A stretch of DNA of 64,000 nt from Oryzomicrobium terrae (GTDB lineage Bacteria > Pseudomonadota > Gammaproteobacteria > Burkholderiales > Rhodocyclaceae). The translations under genes were made by a program, and so were the position numbers. The first letter of the stretch is position 1, and each line of letters begins with the position of its first letter. The notes below the pieces were generated by a model. That model was not told the DNA's origin. It saw only the letters and a list, made by a program, of their open reading frames with translations, and searched no databases. Of the stretch, positions 8,903 to 17,702 are shown one piece after another. The stretch is taken from positions 3,286,001 to 3,350,000 of the forward strand of contig NZ_CP022579.1 of assembly GCF_008274805.1 (NCBI RefSeq), written 5' to 3'.

Positions 8903-9439
8903 ATGCCCCTCGCCCCCTACCTCGACCACACGCCCCAGCTTGGCGAACGGGTCTATCTCCATCCCTCCGCCCAGGTGATCGGCGACGTCACCATCGGCGC
9001 CGACAGTTCCTTGTGGTGCAACACGGTGGTGCGCGGGGACGTGAACCGCATCGTCATCGGCACCTGCAGCAACGTCCAGGACCTGGCCATGGCCCACGTC
9101 TCGCACAAGACGGCGGACAAGCCGGAAGGCTCGCCGCTCATCATCGGCGACTACGTCACCATCGGCCACGCCGCCATCCTGCACGGCTGCACCATCGGCA
9201 ACGAGTGCCTGATCGGCATGGGCACCATCGTCATGGACGACGCGGTGATCGCCGACCGGGTGATGGTCGGCGCCGGCAGCCTGGTCCCTCCGGGCAAGAT
9301 GCTGGAAAGCGGCATGCTGTACACCGGCCGCCCGGTGCGCGCCGTGCGCCCCCTGACCGAGGCGGAAATCGCCTACCTGAAGTACTCCGCCGAGCACTAC
9401 GTGCGGGTCAAGAACAACTACCGGGACAGCGCCGCCTGA
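8903..9439 (+). CDS. Gamma-carbonic-anhydrase-like hexapeptide-repeat protein (YrdA type)
   Basis: 178 residues of left-handed beta-helix repeats, including VIGDVTIGADSSLWCN, VVRGDVNRIVIGTCSNVQD and HGCTIGNECLIGMGTIVMDD. Histidines at the gamma-CA metal positions are visible (MAHVSH and IGHAAILHGC). Family members bind zinc or iron and may hydrate CO2, but YrdA-type proteins often show little activity, so the reaction is uncertain. It stands alone downstream of pilU and is followed by a strong terminator. Confidence 0.9.
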   Translation: MPLAPYLDHTPQLGERVYLHPSAQVIGDVTIGADSSLWCNTVVRGDVNRIVIGTCSNVQDLAMAHVSHKTADKPEGSPLIIGDYVTIGHAAILHGCTIGNECLIGMGTIVMDDAVIADRVMVGAGSLVPPGKMLESGMLYTGRPVRAVRPLTEAEIAYLKYSAEHYVRVKNNYRDSAA

Positions 9440-9468
9440 GCGTCCCGTCGCCGAGGCGGCCATGAAAA

Positions 9469-9491
9469 ACGCCGGCCCGCGGGCCGGCGTT
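9469..9491. terminator. Rho-independent terminator
   Basis: Perfect stem AACGCCGGCC / GGCCGGCGTT with a 3-base loop, then TTCTT on the plus strand and an A-run before it. It lies between the convergent carbonic-anhydrase-like and PEP-CTERM genes and can serve both strands. Confidence 0.8.
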
Positions 9492-9532
9492 CTTGCTTCC
9501 GTGAAACGTTGCGCAGTGAAACCTGAACCGGC

Positions 9533-10162
9533 TTACACCGCAAGCGCATCCTCTTCGCGCCGCGCCTGCTTGCGCCGCGCCAGAACCCCCATCAGGCCGA
9601 GACCGGCCAGGAACATGGCGTAGGTTTCAGGCTCCGGGACCGCCGGAGCGAGCTTGGCCGAATCGTCCATGCCATACCCCGGGGGGATGTTCTGCAGGTG
9701 GATCATCATCCGGGCCGGGTTGGTGAAGGAAGCCACGCTCACACCGGCGCCCAGGATGGTCCAGGCGGCGTTGTCACCGGGTAGGAAGTGGTCGCCGTTC
9801 CCCGGAGGGGGCGGGAAATCCACGGTCCATTGATAACCGTTGAGTGACGTGTTGCTATTCGAGGCCGGAACTGCCACCCAGGTGCCACTGCTGATGGTTT
9901 GGACACCTGTACTGGCAAACGTCCCATTCGGACCGTCCATGAGGAATTTGCCGATGAATGATCCCGGCGGGGCGGTGCTGGTCAGAGAGAACGATACCCC
10001 ACCCACGATGTCATTCAGAGTTAGGGTAGCGATGCTGGCAACACTCCCCGAGCAGCCCGACAGGCAACTGCTGAAGCTGTAGGACTGGGTCGCCGCCGAC
10101 GCCGCGCTGGCGCCCACGGCCATGGCGCCAGCCACAGCAAGGGAAAGAAGGGTCTTACGCAT
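9533..10162 (-). CDS. PEP-CTERM sorting domain protein, secreted, unknown role
   Basis: 209 residues. The signal peptide is residues 1-24 (MRKTLLSLAVAGAMAVG, cut near ASAA). The middle is a Ser/Thr/Gly-rich beta-type region with no family I recognise. The C-terminus has the exosortase sorting signal: VPEPETYAMFLAGLGLMGVLA followed by the basic cluster RRKQARR. Known PEP-CTERM proteins are cut and exported by an exosortase (EpsH/XrtA) and often belong to the exopolysaccharide matrix; no exosortase is in this window. The start at 10162 gives a clean signal peptide. Confidence 0.88.
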   Translation of the reverse strand: MRKTLLSLAVAGAMAVGASAASAATQSYSFSSCLSGCSGSVASIATLTLNDIVGGVSFSLTSTAPPGSFIGKFLMDGPNGTFASTGVQTISSGTWVAVPASNSNTSLNGYQWTVDFPPPPGNGDHFLPGDNAAWTILGAGVSVASFTNPARMMIHLQNIPPGYGMDDSAKLAPAVPEPETYAMFLAGLGLMGVLARRKQARREEDALAV

Positions 10163-10312
10163 GATGATTACTCCCACGGAAACTACGCCTTCAGTTTTGT
10201 TCGTGGGCGTGACATATGCAATAGCTTTCGGTTAGTCCGTTTGACCCAATCGCCCAGCCGGCGGGGCTTTCCGAGAATCATGCGCCACGCGTCGCACCGC
10301 TCCCGCCGGCGT

Positions 10313-10340
10313 AAAAAAGCCGGCAACCGCCGGCTTTTTC
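10313..10340 (-). terminator. Rho-independent terminator of cytochrome c gene
   Basis: AAAAAAGCCGGC, four-base loop AACC, GCCGGCTTTTTC. The stem is perfect with A/T runs on both sides. It sits 24 bases beyond the stop of the minus-strand cytochrome gene. Confidence 0.88.
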
Positions 10341-10363
10341 CTGGCACCTGAACAAGCCCGGGC

Positions 10364-10690
10364 TTACTTCAGGCTGAGAATCCACTTCGCCAGGGTTGCT
10401 GCCTCGGCTTCGGAAACAGCGGAGTTGGCGGGCATTTCCGCGCCACCCCAGACACCCTTGCTGCCGCCGCGGATCTTCTTCGCCAGGTCGCCCTCGGCGC
10501 CGGCCACGCCGGCGTATTTCTTGGCCACGTCCTTGTAGGCCGGGCCAAGCAATTTCTTGTCGATCTGGTGGCAGCCGACGCAGAACTTGGCCTTGGCCAG
10601 ATCCTCGGAGGCCTGGGCGGCGCCGGACAGCAGGCCGGCGCTCAGGGCCAGGGCGGAAAGCGCGGAAAGGGAGATCAGGGACTTGCTCAT
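10364..10690 (-). CDS. Small class I cytochrome c (c551/c552 type), periplasmic
   Basis: 108 residues with a signal peptide (about 1-27, cut after AQA), one haem site CVGCH, and a methionine ligand in the MPANSAVSEAEA motif near the C-terminus. A monohaem periplasmic electron carrier of the c551 family, plausibly feeding oxidases or denitrification enzymes. A strong GGAGGTG ribosome site precedes the ATG. It is clearly paralogous to the cytochrome at 23.4 kb: both share DKKL-GP-YKDVAKKYAG after the haem site. Each of the two has its own terminator, so each is probably a single-gene transcript. Confidence 0.93.
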   Translation of the reverse strand: MSKSLISLSALSALALSAGLLSGAAQASEDLAKAKFCVGCHQIDKKLLGPAYKDVAKKYAGVAGAEGDLAKKIRGGSKGVWGGAEMPANSAVSEAEAATLAKWILSLK

Positions 10691-10732
10691 CGATACACCT
10701 CCATGCGGGTCGTTGTTATGAATGCAGCATCA

Positions 10733-10762
10733 GCTTGCCCCAGCAACGGCGCCGGGGCAAGC
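10733..10762 (-). terminator. Hairpin between rRNA methyltransferase and cytochrome c
   Basis: Perfect 9-base arms GCTTGCCCC / GGGGCAAGC around a 12-base loop, 24 bases past the stop of the minus-strand methyltransferase. There is no U-run, so it may be a weak terminator or an mRNA-stability stem. Confidence 0.45.
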
Positions 10763-10786
10763 CTGGAGAGGCGCATGGATAGAGGC

Positions 10787-11998
10787 TTACTGGTCGAGGT
10801 CCTCGGAGGCCCAATCGGGGAGCGGCTCTCCGGACTGCCCTTGTTGAGGTTGAGCCGTGGTGCGGCGATTGAAGCCGGCGACGATGCGGAACTGGTACAG
10901 GCGGCATTCCAGCTTGCCGTTGTAGAGCGGCGTCTTGCGGTCCGGGCGCAGGCCGATCAGCTTGGGCAGGCGGGTGTCCGAGGAGAAGAAGCAGGCGGTC
11001 CAGCCGGCGAACTCGGCCTTGAGGTGGTCCCCCAGCTCCGGGTACAGCTCGGCCAGCTCGTTGGCCTCGCCGATGCGCACGCCGTAGGGCGGGTTGGTCA
11101 CCCAGATGCCTTCGGCGGCATGGGGGCGGATGTCCCGGGCGTCGCAGTGCTTCAGTTCCACCGCCCCTTCCAGACCGGCGCGGCGCAGGTTGGCCTGGGC
11201 CTTGCGCAGCAGGCCGCCGTCGATGTCGCTGCCGACGATGGGCAGCTTGGTCAGGGGCTGCACCCTGGCCGCCGCTTCGTTGCGCAGGTCGCGCCAGATG
11301 GCCGGGTCGAAGCTCGCCAGGCGCTCAAAGCCGAAGGTGCGGTTGAGGCCCGGGGCCTCGCCCTTGGCCATCTGCGCCGCTTCGAGCAGGAAGGTGCCGC
11401 TGCCGCACATCGGGTCGAGCAGGGCCATGCCCGGCTGCCAGCCGGACAGGCGCAGGATGCCGGCGGCCAGGTTCTCCTTGAGGGGCGCCTCACCGGTATC
11501 CAGACGCTCGCCGCGCTGCCACAGGGGGTTGCCCGAAGTATCCACGTAGAGGGTGGCCTCGTCCTCGGTGAGGTGCAGGGAGATGCGCACGTCCGGGTCC
11601 CGGGTATCCACGCTGGGGCGGATGCCGGTGCTGGCGCGGAAGCGGTCGCAGATGGCGTCCTTGACCCGCAGGGTGACGAATTCCAGGCTGCGCAGCGGAC
11701 TGCGCGTGGCCACGGTGTCGCAGCGGATGGTCTGGCTCGGATCGAAGATGTCGGTCCAGCTGATGGCCAGGGCCATCTTGTAGATGTCCTCTTCCCGGGT
11801 GTAGCGGTTGTGGGCGATGCGCCAGAGGATGCGGGTGGCCACCGACGAGTGCAGGTTGGCCCGATAGCAGGCCTCCCAGCTGGCGGTGAACTGGGCGCCG
11901 CCCGGCACCTGGGCAACGCGCAGGGCGCCGGCGGCGGTCAGGTCCTCGACGAGCAGGGTTTCGAGCCCCCGCGGACAGGAAGCGAAAAATTGGAACAC
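10787..11998 (-). CDS. rlmL: THUMP-domain 23S rRNA guanine-N2 methyltransferase (RlmL N-half type)
   Basis: 403 residues. An N-terminal ferredoxin-like part (FASCPRGLETLLVEDL) and a THUMP RNA-binding domain (roughly residues 50-155) are followed by a Rossmann methyltransferase with LLDPMCGSGTFLLEA and the catalytic NPPYGVRIG motif of amino-group methylases. In E. coli the matching domain of RlmL makes m2G2445 on 23S rRNA. There it is fused to a second methyltransferase (RlmK); here only the first half exists, the stand-alone form seen in many betaproteobacteria. The site specificity is inferred from family. Confidence 0.9.
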   Translation of the reverse strand: MFQFFASCPRGLETLLVEDLTAAGALRVAQVPGGAQFTASWEACYRANLHSSVATRILWRIAHNRYTREEDIYKMALAISWTDIFDPSQTIRCDTVATRSPLRSLEFVTLRVKDAICDRFRASTGIRPSVDTRDPDVRISLHLTEDEATLYVDTSGNPLWQRGERLDTGEAPLKENLAAGILRLSGWQPGMALLDPMCGSGTFLLEAAQMAKGEAPGLNRTFGFERLASFDPAIWRDLRNEAAARVQPLTKLPIVGSDIDGGLLRKAQANLRRAGLEGAVELKHCDARDIRPHAAEGIWVTNPPYGVRIGEANELAELYPELGDHLKAEFAGWTACFFSSDTRLPKLIGLRPDRKTPLYNGKLECRLYQFRIVAGFNRRTTAQPQQGQSGEPLPDWASEDLDQ

Positions 11999-12113
11999 AG
12001 GCAGTCCTTATAGGGGTGGGCGATCAGCGCGAGAACAAGGCGCATCGCCTCAGGCAGGGCGCTCGCACGGCAAGGCGAAGCAACCCAGTTATCGCGTTGC
12101 GTGCGAAGCCGGA

Positions 12114-12539
12114 TTAAAAGGGTTTGAGCACGACCAGGAACACCACCGCCACCAGCAGCAGCACCGGAATCTCGTTGAAGAAGCGAAACCAGACGTGGCC
12201 GCGCAGCTCGGCCCCCCGCTGGAAGCGGCGCAGCAGCTGGCCGCAGAGCAGGTGATAGACCACCAGCAGCAGCACCAGGAAGGTCTTGGCGTGGAGCCAG
12301 CCCCCGGGAAAGCGGTCGGCGCCGAAGCCGAACCACAGCCAGAAGCCCAGGCCCACGGCCAGGGCGCCGATGGGGGTGACGAAGCGGTACAGCTTGCCGG
12401 CCATGAGCAGCAGCCGGTCGCGCTCGGCCACCGACTCGGCCGGCACCATGGCCAGGTTGACGAAGATGCGCGGCAGGTAGAACAGGCCGGCGAACCAGCT
12501 GACGACGAAGATCAGGTGCAGGGCTTTGACGGTAAGCAT
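12114..12539 (-). CDS. hemJ: Protoporphyrinogen oxidase HemJ (CopD-like membrane protein)
   Basis: 141 residues with four membrane helices. Conserved features of HemJ (UPF0093): HLIFVVSWFAGLFYLPRIFV in helix 1, a His in GGWLHAKTFLVLLL, and the WFRFFNEIPVLLLVAVVFLV end. The protein oxidises protoporphyrinogen IX to protoporphyrin IX in the inner membrane, late in haem synthesis. It follows the SDR gene by 28 bases on the same strand. About 115 bases of non-coding sequence separate it from rlmL; I see no clear element there. Confidence 0.9.
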   Translation of the reverse strand: MLTVKALHLIFVVSWFAGLFYLPRIFVNLAMVPAESVAERDRLLLMAGKLYRFVTPIGALAVGLGFWLWFGFGADRFPGGWLHAKTFLVLLLVVYHLLCGQLLRRFQRGAELRGHVWFRFFNEIPVLLLVAVVFLVVLKPF

Positions 12540-12567
12540 GGGCGATGGGTAACGGGAGAAAGGGAAG

Positions 12568-13596
12568 TCAGGTACCGTGGGTTGCGGCCAGTGCCGCCAC
12601 CGCGGCGGCCAGGCCCTCGGCTACGGTGGGGTAGCGCAGGCGCAGGTGCAGTTCGCGTTTCAGGCGGCGGTTGGAGAGGCGGCGCGACTCGTTCATGAAC
12701 GACAGCAGGGCCGGCGACAGGGTCTGCTCGGCGTCGCGCCGGCTGACCCGGGGCGGGCGCGGCAGGGCGAAGGCGTCGGCCACGGCGTCGAACCAGTCGC
12801 CCATGGTCAGCTGCGAATCGTCACAGGCATTCACCGCCCGACCGGGCCGGCCGCGCACCAGGGCGGCGACGCAGGCGGCCGCCAGATCGTCGGCGTGGAT
12901 GTGGTTGGTGTAGCCGTCCTCGCCGGGCAGCAGGGCCGGGGTACCGCGCTTGAGGCGCTCCACCGGCAGGCGGTCGGCGGCGTAAATGCCGGGCACCCGC
13001 AGCAGCGTAGCGGTCACACGGTTGCGCCGGGCGAAGGCGCGCACCTGCCGCTCCGCATCGACCCGGCGCTTGCCTCGGGCGCTCTGCGGCGCCACCGGCC
13101 GGGTCTCGTCGATGCGCGCGCCGCCACAGTCGCCGTAGACGCCGCTGGTGCTGATGTAGACCAGCCGCTCGGGCAGGGTCTTGCCCCGGCCCAGGGCGGC
13201 CAGTAGCCGAGCGGTGCGCGGGTCGCGCTCGCCGGAATCCGGCGGCGGCGCCAGGTGCAGCACCTGCTGTGCCAGGCCGGCCAGCCGGGCCAGGGAGGCG
13301 GGATCGTCCAGGTCGGCCACCACCGGGATGGCGCCGAGGGCGCGCAGCGCCGCCCGCTCGCCCGGATCACGGATCACGGCGAACACCCGGTAGCGCCGCA
13401 CCAGGGCCGGTAGGGCGCGGCGCGCCACGTCGCCGCTGCCGATCAACAGCAGTCGGCGGGCGGGATGGCGGGGGGCAAGGGACGCGCGGGAGGCGTCATC
13501 GCACAGACGGCCATGTATCCGGGGCGCGACCGTGGCAAAATTCACGGATTGTGCCGCCGCTTGCGTCGGAGCGACGGCAGGAGTTGGTTGCGACAT
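12568..13596 (-). CDS. NAD(P)-dependent SDR / sugar-epimerase-like protein (YeeZ type)
   Basis: 342 residues. After an unusual, poorly conserved N-terminal stretch of about 45 residues comes a Rossmann fold starting LLLIGSGDVARRALP. It then shows VVADLDDPASL, the VYISTSGVYGDCGG segment with the Ser/Tyr of extended SDRs, an LLRVPGIYA motif and NHIHADDLAAA. It resembles the E. coli YeeZ-type group of unknown substrate. The ATG at 13596 is the first in frame; the true start may lie further in, since the glycine motif begins late. It probably heads the operon with hemJ. Confidence 0.8.
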   Translation of the reverse strand: MSQPTPAVAPTQAAAQSVNFATVAPRIHGRLCDDASRASLAPRHPARRLLLIGSGDVARRALPALVRRYRVFAVIRDPGERAALRALGAIPVVADLDDPASLARLAGLAQQVLHLAPPPDSGERDPRTARLLAALGRGKTLPERLVYISTSGVYGDCGGARIDETRPVAPQSARGKRRVDAERQVRAFARRNRVTATLLRVPGIYAADRLPVERLKRGTPALLPGEDGYTNHIHADDLAAACVAALVRGRPGRAVNACDDSQLTMGDWFDAVADAFALPRPPRVSRRDAEQTLSPALLSFMNESRRLSNRRLKRELHLRLRYPTVAEGLAAAVAALAATHGT

Positions 13597-13741
13597 GGGG
13601 CCATTTTAGCCGATGGCACCGTCCCCGCCCCGCTTCTGCCGTGCCGCCGCTCCGCCGGCCCCGGTCCGCCGGGGTGCGCGAGACGGTGACCGCCCCGGTC
13701 CGTTCCCGGCCGCCTTCTTTTTTTGCGACCTTTTCGCCGCC

Positions 13742-14776
13742 ATGACCTACACCGTCCGCATCGAACCCAGCCAGCACACCTTCACCGCCAACGAGGGCGA
13801 GACCCTGCTCGACGCCTCCCTGCGCCAGGGCCTGTTGCTGCCCTACGGCTGCCGCGATGGCGCCTGCGGCGCCTGCAAGGGCGGCGTGCTGGAAGGCACG
13901 GTGGACCACGGCAAGGCCGCCCCCCACGCTCTCACCGACGCCGACAAGGCCGCCGGCAAGACCCTGTTCTGCTGCGCCACCGCCCATTCCGACCTGGTGA
14001 TCGAGTGCCGCGAGGTGCGCCGGGCCACCGATATCCCGGTGAAGACCCTGCCGGCCCGCCTGGAAGTGCTGGAAAAACCCGCGCCGGACGTAGCCATCCT
14101 CAAACTCAAGCTGCCTGCCGCCGAACGCCTGCAGTTCCTCGCCGGCCAGTACGTAGACATCCTGCTGCCGGGCAATAAGCGGCGCAGCTTCTCCATCGCC
14201 AACGCCCCTCACGACGACGTCTTCCTGGAACTGCACGTGCGCCACGTACCCGGCGGCCTGTTCACCGACAAGGTGTTCACCACCATGAAGGCCCGCGACA
14301 TCCTGCGCTTCAACGGCCCCCACGGCACCTTCTTCCTGCGCGAGGACTCCACCAAGCCGATGGTGCTGGTGGCCGGCGGCACCGGCTTCGCGCCGATCAA
14401 GGCCCTGGTCGAGCACGCCCTGCACGAGGGTCTGACCCGGCCCATGGCGATCTACTGGGGCGCCAGGGACAAGGCCGGCCTGTACCTGGCCGACCTGCCG
14501 GCCGGCTGGGCCGCCGCCCACCCCCACATTTCCTTCGTGCCGGTGCTCTCCGAGCCTGCCGCGGGCGACGGCTGGAGCGGCCGTACCGGCTTCGTGCACC
14601 AGGCGGTGCTGGCCGACTTCCCCGACCTGTCCGGCCATGAGGCCTACGTCTGCGGTGCTCCGGTGATGGTCGAGGCGGCCAAGCGCGACTTCGCCGCCGC
14701 CGGCCTGCCCGAGGACGCCTTCTTCGCCGATTCCTTCGAATTTTCCGCGGACGCCCTCAGCGCGGCCACTGCCTGA
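13742..14776 (+). CDS. Ferredoxin-NAD(P)H oxidoreductase, CDP-6-deoxy-glucoseen reductase-like
   Basis: 344 residues in three domains: an N-terminal plant-type [2Fe-2S] domain (Cys at 37, 42, 45 and near 77-78), an FAD-binding barrel with RRSFSIAN (the RxxS flavin motif), and an NAD-binding domain with LVAGGTGFAPIKAL. Similar proteins pass electrons from NAD(P)H to an oxygenase or dehydratase partner, but no partner is adjacent, and the CDP-deoxysugar name is only the nearest family label. Conserved sequence begins at MTYTVRIEPS, hence the start at 13742. Confidence 0.88.
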   Translation: MTYTVRIEPSQHTFTANEGETLLDASLRQGLLLPYGCRDGACGACKGGVLEGTVDHGKAAPHALTDADKAAGKTLFCCATAHSDLVIECREVRRATDIPVKTLPARLEVLEKPAPDVAILKLKLPAAERLQFLAGQYVDILLPGNKRRSFSIANAPHDDVFLELHVRHVPGGLFTDKVFTTMKARDILRFNGPHGTFFLREDSTKPMVLVAGGTGFAPIKALVEHALHEGLTRPMAIYWGARDKAGLYLADLPAGWAAAHPHISFVPVLSEPAAGDGWSGRTGFVHQAVLADFPDLSGHEAYVCGAPVMVEAAKRDFAAAGLPEDAFFADSFEFSADALSAATA

Positions 14777-14799
14777 CCAGGCCCTCGTCCGGAGCCCCC

Positions 14800-15999
14800 A
14801 TGTCCGTCGAACTGTTTTTCTCCCGCGAGCCGGTGGTCAACCGGCAGAACAAGATCATCGCCCACCGCTTCACGGTGCACGACCGCGGCAGCGCCGCGGC
14901 CGTGGCGGCGACCCTCAACGCCCTGGATGAGCACTGGCCCCGCGGTGAGCGTTCGGTGTTCGTGCATCTGCCCGGCCTGGACGCGCCCGGCGGCTACGCC
15001 GACCTGGCCAGCCTGGCCGATTGGGTGGCCCCGCCCAACGCCACCCTGGAAGTCCCCGCCGAACTGATCGCCCGCTCGGCCCAGGAACCGGCCCTGCAGG
15101 CGGCCCTGGCCCCCGTGGCCGGCCACCTGTGCCTGGACTTCTCCCTGGAGCATGGCGCCGCCGCCCTCAATACCGGCCGCACGCCGCGCTTCATCGGCTT
15201 TGATGCCGCCTTGCCCGCCAATACCCTGGCCACCCTGATCAACAAGACCGGCGCCCTGGGCATCCCCCTGGCCCTCAACGTCGCCAGCCACGCCGCCTGC
15301 AAGGCGGCCCTGGACGCCGGCGCCAGTGCCGTGGCCGGCTGGTTCTTCCTCGACAGCCCCGAGGGCATGACCAAGGCCGCCACCCTGGCGCCCTCCGAAG
15401 CTCACACCATCCAGGTGCTCAACCTGGTACGCCAGAACGGCGACATCCGCGACATCGAAAACGCCCTGAAGCAGGACGTGGCCCTGTCGTACAAGCTGCT
15501 GCGCTACATCAACTCGGCGGGTTTCGGCCTCTCCTGCGAGATCCAGTCGTTCCGCCACGCGGTAACCATCCTCGGCTACGAAAAGCTCAACCGCTGGCTG
15601 TCGCTGCTGCTCGCCCATTCGAGCAAGGACCCGATGGCGCCGGTGCTGCTGCACACCGCCATCACCCGCGGCCGGTTGATGGAACTGCTCGGCCACGGCC
15701 TGGTGGACAAGCAGGAGCTCGACAACCTGTTCATCACCGGCGCTTTCTCGCTGCTCGACGTGATGCTCGGGGTGAGCATGGAGACGGCCCTGGAGGCGAT
15801 GCACCTGCCCGAACCGATCAGCGACGCCCTGATCAGCGATACCGGCGTCTATGCCGCCTTCCTCGACCTGGCCCGGGCCTGCGAGGCCGGCGACGGCGCC
15901 GAACTGGCCCGTCAGGCCGGCATGCTCGGCCTGTCCGCCAGTCAGGTGAATGCCGCCCAGCTGGAAGCCCTGGCCTTCGCCGAGAAGCTCGAGTTCTAA
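14800..15999 (+). CDS. EAL-like/HDOD signalling protein (YuxH type)
   Basis: 399 residues. The N-terminal half resembles a degenerate EAL domain: FFSREPVVNRQNKIIAHRF at the start, but I see no catalytic EAL triplet. The C-terminal half (about 200-390) is an HDOD domain with LNLVRQNGDIRDIENALKQD and SYKLLRYINSAGFGL. Such proteins act in cyclic-di-GMP or stress signalling without hydrolysing the nucleotide. It follows the reductase by 23 bases on the same strand and could share its transcript. Confidence 0.87.
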   Translation: MSVELFFSREPVVNRQNKIIAHRFTVHDRGSAAAVAATLNALDEHWPRGERSVFVHLPGLDAPGGYADLASLADWVAPPNATLEVPAELIARSAQEPALQAALAPVAGHLCLDFSLEHGAAALNTGRTPRFIGFDAALPANTLATLINKTGALGIPLALNVASHAACKAALDAGASAVAGWFFLDSPEGMTKAATLAPSEAHTIQVLNLVRQNGDIRDIENALKQDVALSYKLLRYINSAGFGLSCEIQSFRHAVTILGYEKLNRWLSLLLAHSSKDPMAPVLLHTAITRGRLMELLGHGLVDKQELDNLFITGAFSLLDVMLGVSMETALEAMHLPEPISDALISDTGVYAAFLDLARACEAGDGAELARQAGMLGLSASQVNAAQLEALAFAEKLEF

Positions 16000-16087
16000 T
16001 CCGCTAATTCGTTAATTCGCGATCCGCGGCGTCCCGCCAGGGCGCCGCTGCCACGGGCCCCAGACCCATGGCCCGGCCGCACCACCG

Positions 16088-16200
16088 GGCCAAACCCCGC
16101 GCCAGTAGCCGATCTTCAGACCCTATCCGTGAAGATCGAGCATTGGCGCGGCATTCCAGCCATGCCCTGCCGAAACGCCCGCCAGGCGTGGGGTTTACGC
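16088..16200. repeat. Palindromic intergenic repeat, copy B, in convergent gap
   Basis: AAACCCCGCGCCAGT at 16092-16106 matches copy E exactly and copy A on the opposite strand. Arms CGATCTTCA (16110-16118) and TGAAGATCG (16130-16138) form a perfect inner stem. CGCGCCA and TGGCGCG extend it after mismatches. CCGTGAAGAT is at 16127-16136. The right flank ends in a partial inverted copy, AACGCCCGCCAGGCGTGGGGTTT. It lies between the convergent HDOD and NnrS-like genes, with no ordinary terminator present. Confidence 0.78.
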
Positions 16201-16207
16201 CCCCCCG

Positions 16208-17320
16208 CTAGCGGGAACGCTGCCGTTTGGCGGCGACCCCGGAGCGCACCGCCAGGGCGGCGCTGAGGGCGAACAGCAGCACCGCCAGCCCGTTGCCAAG
16301 CCCCCCGGCCAGGCGCCAGTCGGCGCGCTCCAAGCCGTCGCCGAGCAGGCGCAGCAGCAAGGAGCCGTGCAGCACCGCCAGGGGGGCGTACAGCCAGGGC
16401 CGGTAGGGGAAGGGAATGCCCGCCACCGCCGGCAGCACGATCGGCGCGTGGCCGAACACCATGGCCAGCACATAGCCGACGAACAGGGCGTGCAGCGCCG
16501 CGTCGTAGTGCGGCCCGCCCCCGGGCAGGCCCCAGGCGAGCAGCATCAAGGCGCCGGCCGCCAGCCACAGGTAGCCGGACAGCAGGCACACCGCGATGTA
16601 GCGCGGCAGCCCGGGCAGCCGGGCCGACTTCCAGGCCACGTCGCGCTTCACCAGCAGCGCCGCCAGGGCCAGGTAGGCCACGGCGAGCACCGCGCCGACC
16701 GCATCGGCGCCCAGCCCCCCGAGGGCGCCGGCCAGGACCGCCAGGGCGGCGAGCCCGGCCGCGGCGGCCACCCCGCGCAGGGTGAACGGCGAGGGAGGGA
16801 GGAGGCGGGACAACTCCAGCCGCTCGCCGGCGATGGTCAGCACGAGAAAGGCGCTCCAGCCGGGCACCGCATCGCGGATCGGCGCTCCGGCGGCGAACAC
16901 CAGGGAAGCCACCGCCCCCAGGGCCGCGGCCAGCAGCAGGATGACGTTGTGCAGCGCCTTCTGGCGCCGCCACACCTCCGCCGACGCCACCACCAGCATG
17001 GCCAGGCCGAGGGCCAGCAGGCTGCCCCCCGGCACCGGTGCCAAGCCGGCCAGCAAGGCGATGCCGCCCAGGCCGCACAGGGCCGGGGCCAGATAGGCCC
17101 AGGGGCGGTTCAGCGCCACCGCCCGCTCCAGGCTGATCACCGTGCCGAAGAAGGCAGCGGCCATCAGGGCGCCGTGGAAGCCGATGGCGTTGGGCGGCGG
17201 CAGGGCCGCGCCGCCGGTCAATTCGAACAACCCGGGCAGGCGGCCAAGGCCGCCCCACAGGCCGGTGACCAGGGCGACCACGGCGCAGAGAAAGAGGGGG
17301 ATGCGGTAGCGGACCGGCAT
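16208..17320 (-). CDS. NnrS-like multi-pass membrane protein
   Basis: 370 residues, almost wholly hydrophobic, with about 11-12 membrane helices. Histidines occur in helices in family-like contexts (GFHGALMAAAFFGTVISLERAVAL, ALHALFVGYVLAMVFGHAPIVLPAV), consistent with NnrS-related haem/copper membrane proteins linked to nitric oxide stress in denitrifiers. The match to NnrS is by pattern only. It is 43 bases downstream of a SufT/DUF59 gene on the same strand, a pairing that suggests a metal or redox role. Confidence 0.6.
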   Translation of the reverse strand: MPVRYRIPLFLCAVVALVTGLWGGLGRLPGLFELTGGAALPPPNAIGFHGALMAAAFFGTVISLERAVALNRPWAYLAPALCGLGGIALLAGLAPVPGGSLLALGLAMLVVASAEVWRRQKALHNVILLLAAALGAVASLVFAAGAPIRDAVPGWSAFLVLTIAGERLELSRLLPPSPFTLRGVAAAAGLAALAVLAGALGGLGADAVGAVLAVAYLALAALLVKRDVAWKSARLPGLPRYIAVCLLSGYLWLAAGALMLLAWGLPGGGPHYDAALHALFVGYVLAMVFGHAPIVLPAVAGIPFPYRPWLYAPLAVLHGSLLLRLLGDGLERADWRLAGGLGNGLAVLLFALSAALAVRSGVAAKRQRSR

Positions 17321-17363
17321 GGCGTGGGCTTCCGTGGGGCTTCAGCGTGGGGCGCTGACGGCC

Positions 17364-17675
17364 TCAATCCCAGCCGAAGTGCTGCTTGGCGGCATCCGAC
17401 ATGCGTTCCGGCCCCCAGGGCGGCTCCCACACCAGCTCCAGATCCACCACGGTGCCCGGCGCCACCACGCCCTGCACCGCCTCCTCGGCGTCGCCCAGGA
17501 TCAGGTTGCCCATGGGGCAGCCCGGGCTGGTCAGGGTGAGGCGCACCGTCACCTGGCCCGGGGCCACGTCCACCCCGTAGACCAGGCCCAGGTCCACGAT
17601 GTTGATGCCGTGCTCCGGGTCGGAGACGGTGGAAAGGGCCGCCAGCACGGCGGCGCTATCGACAGGATCGGTCAT
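17364..17675 (-). CDS. DUF59/SufT-like metal-sulfur cluster assembly factor
   Basis: 103 residues of the MIP18/PaaD family: ALSTVSDPEHGINIVDLGLVYGV, then LTSPGCPMGNLI with the conserved Cys and a VWEPPWGPERMSD C-terminus. Family members help mature Fe-S proteins. Its neighbour is the NnrS-like membrane protein (43 bases downstream); upstream is the small secreted protein. Confidence 0.88.
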   Translation of the reverse strand: MTDPVDSAAVLAALSTVSDPEHGINIVDLGLVYGVDVAPGQVTVRLTLTSPGCPMGNLILGDAEEAVQGVVAPGTVVDLELVWEPPWGPERMSDAAKQHFGWD

Positions 17676-17702
17676 GACATTTCTCGCTGAATGCCCAGCC
17701 CT

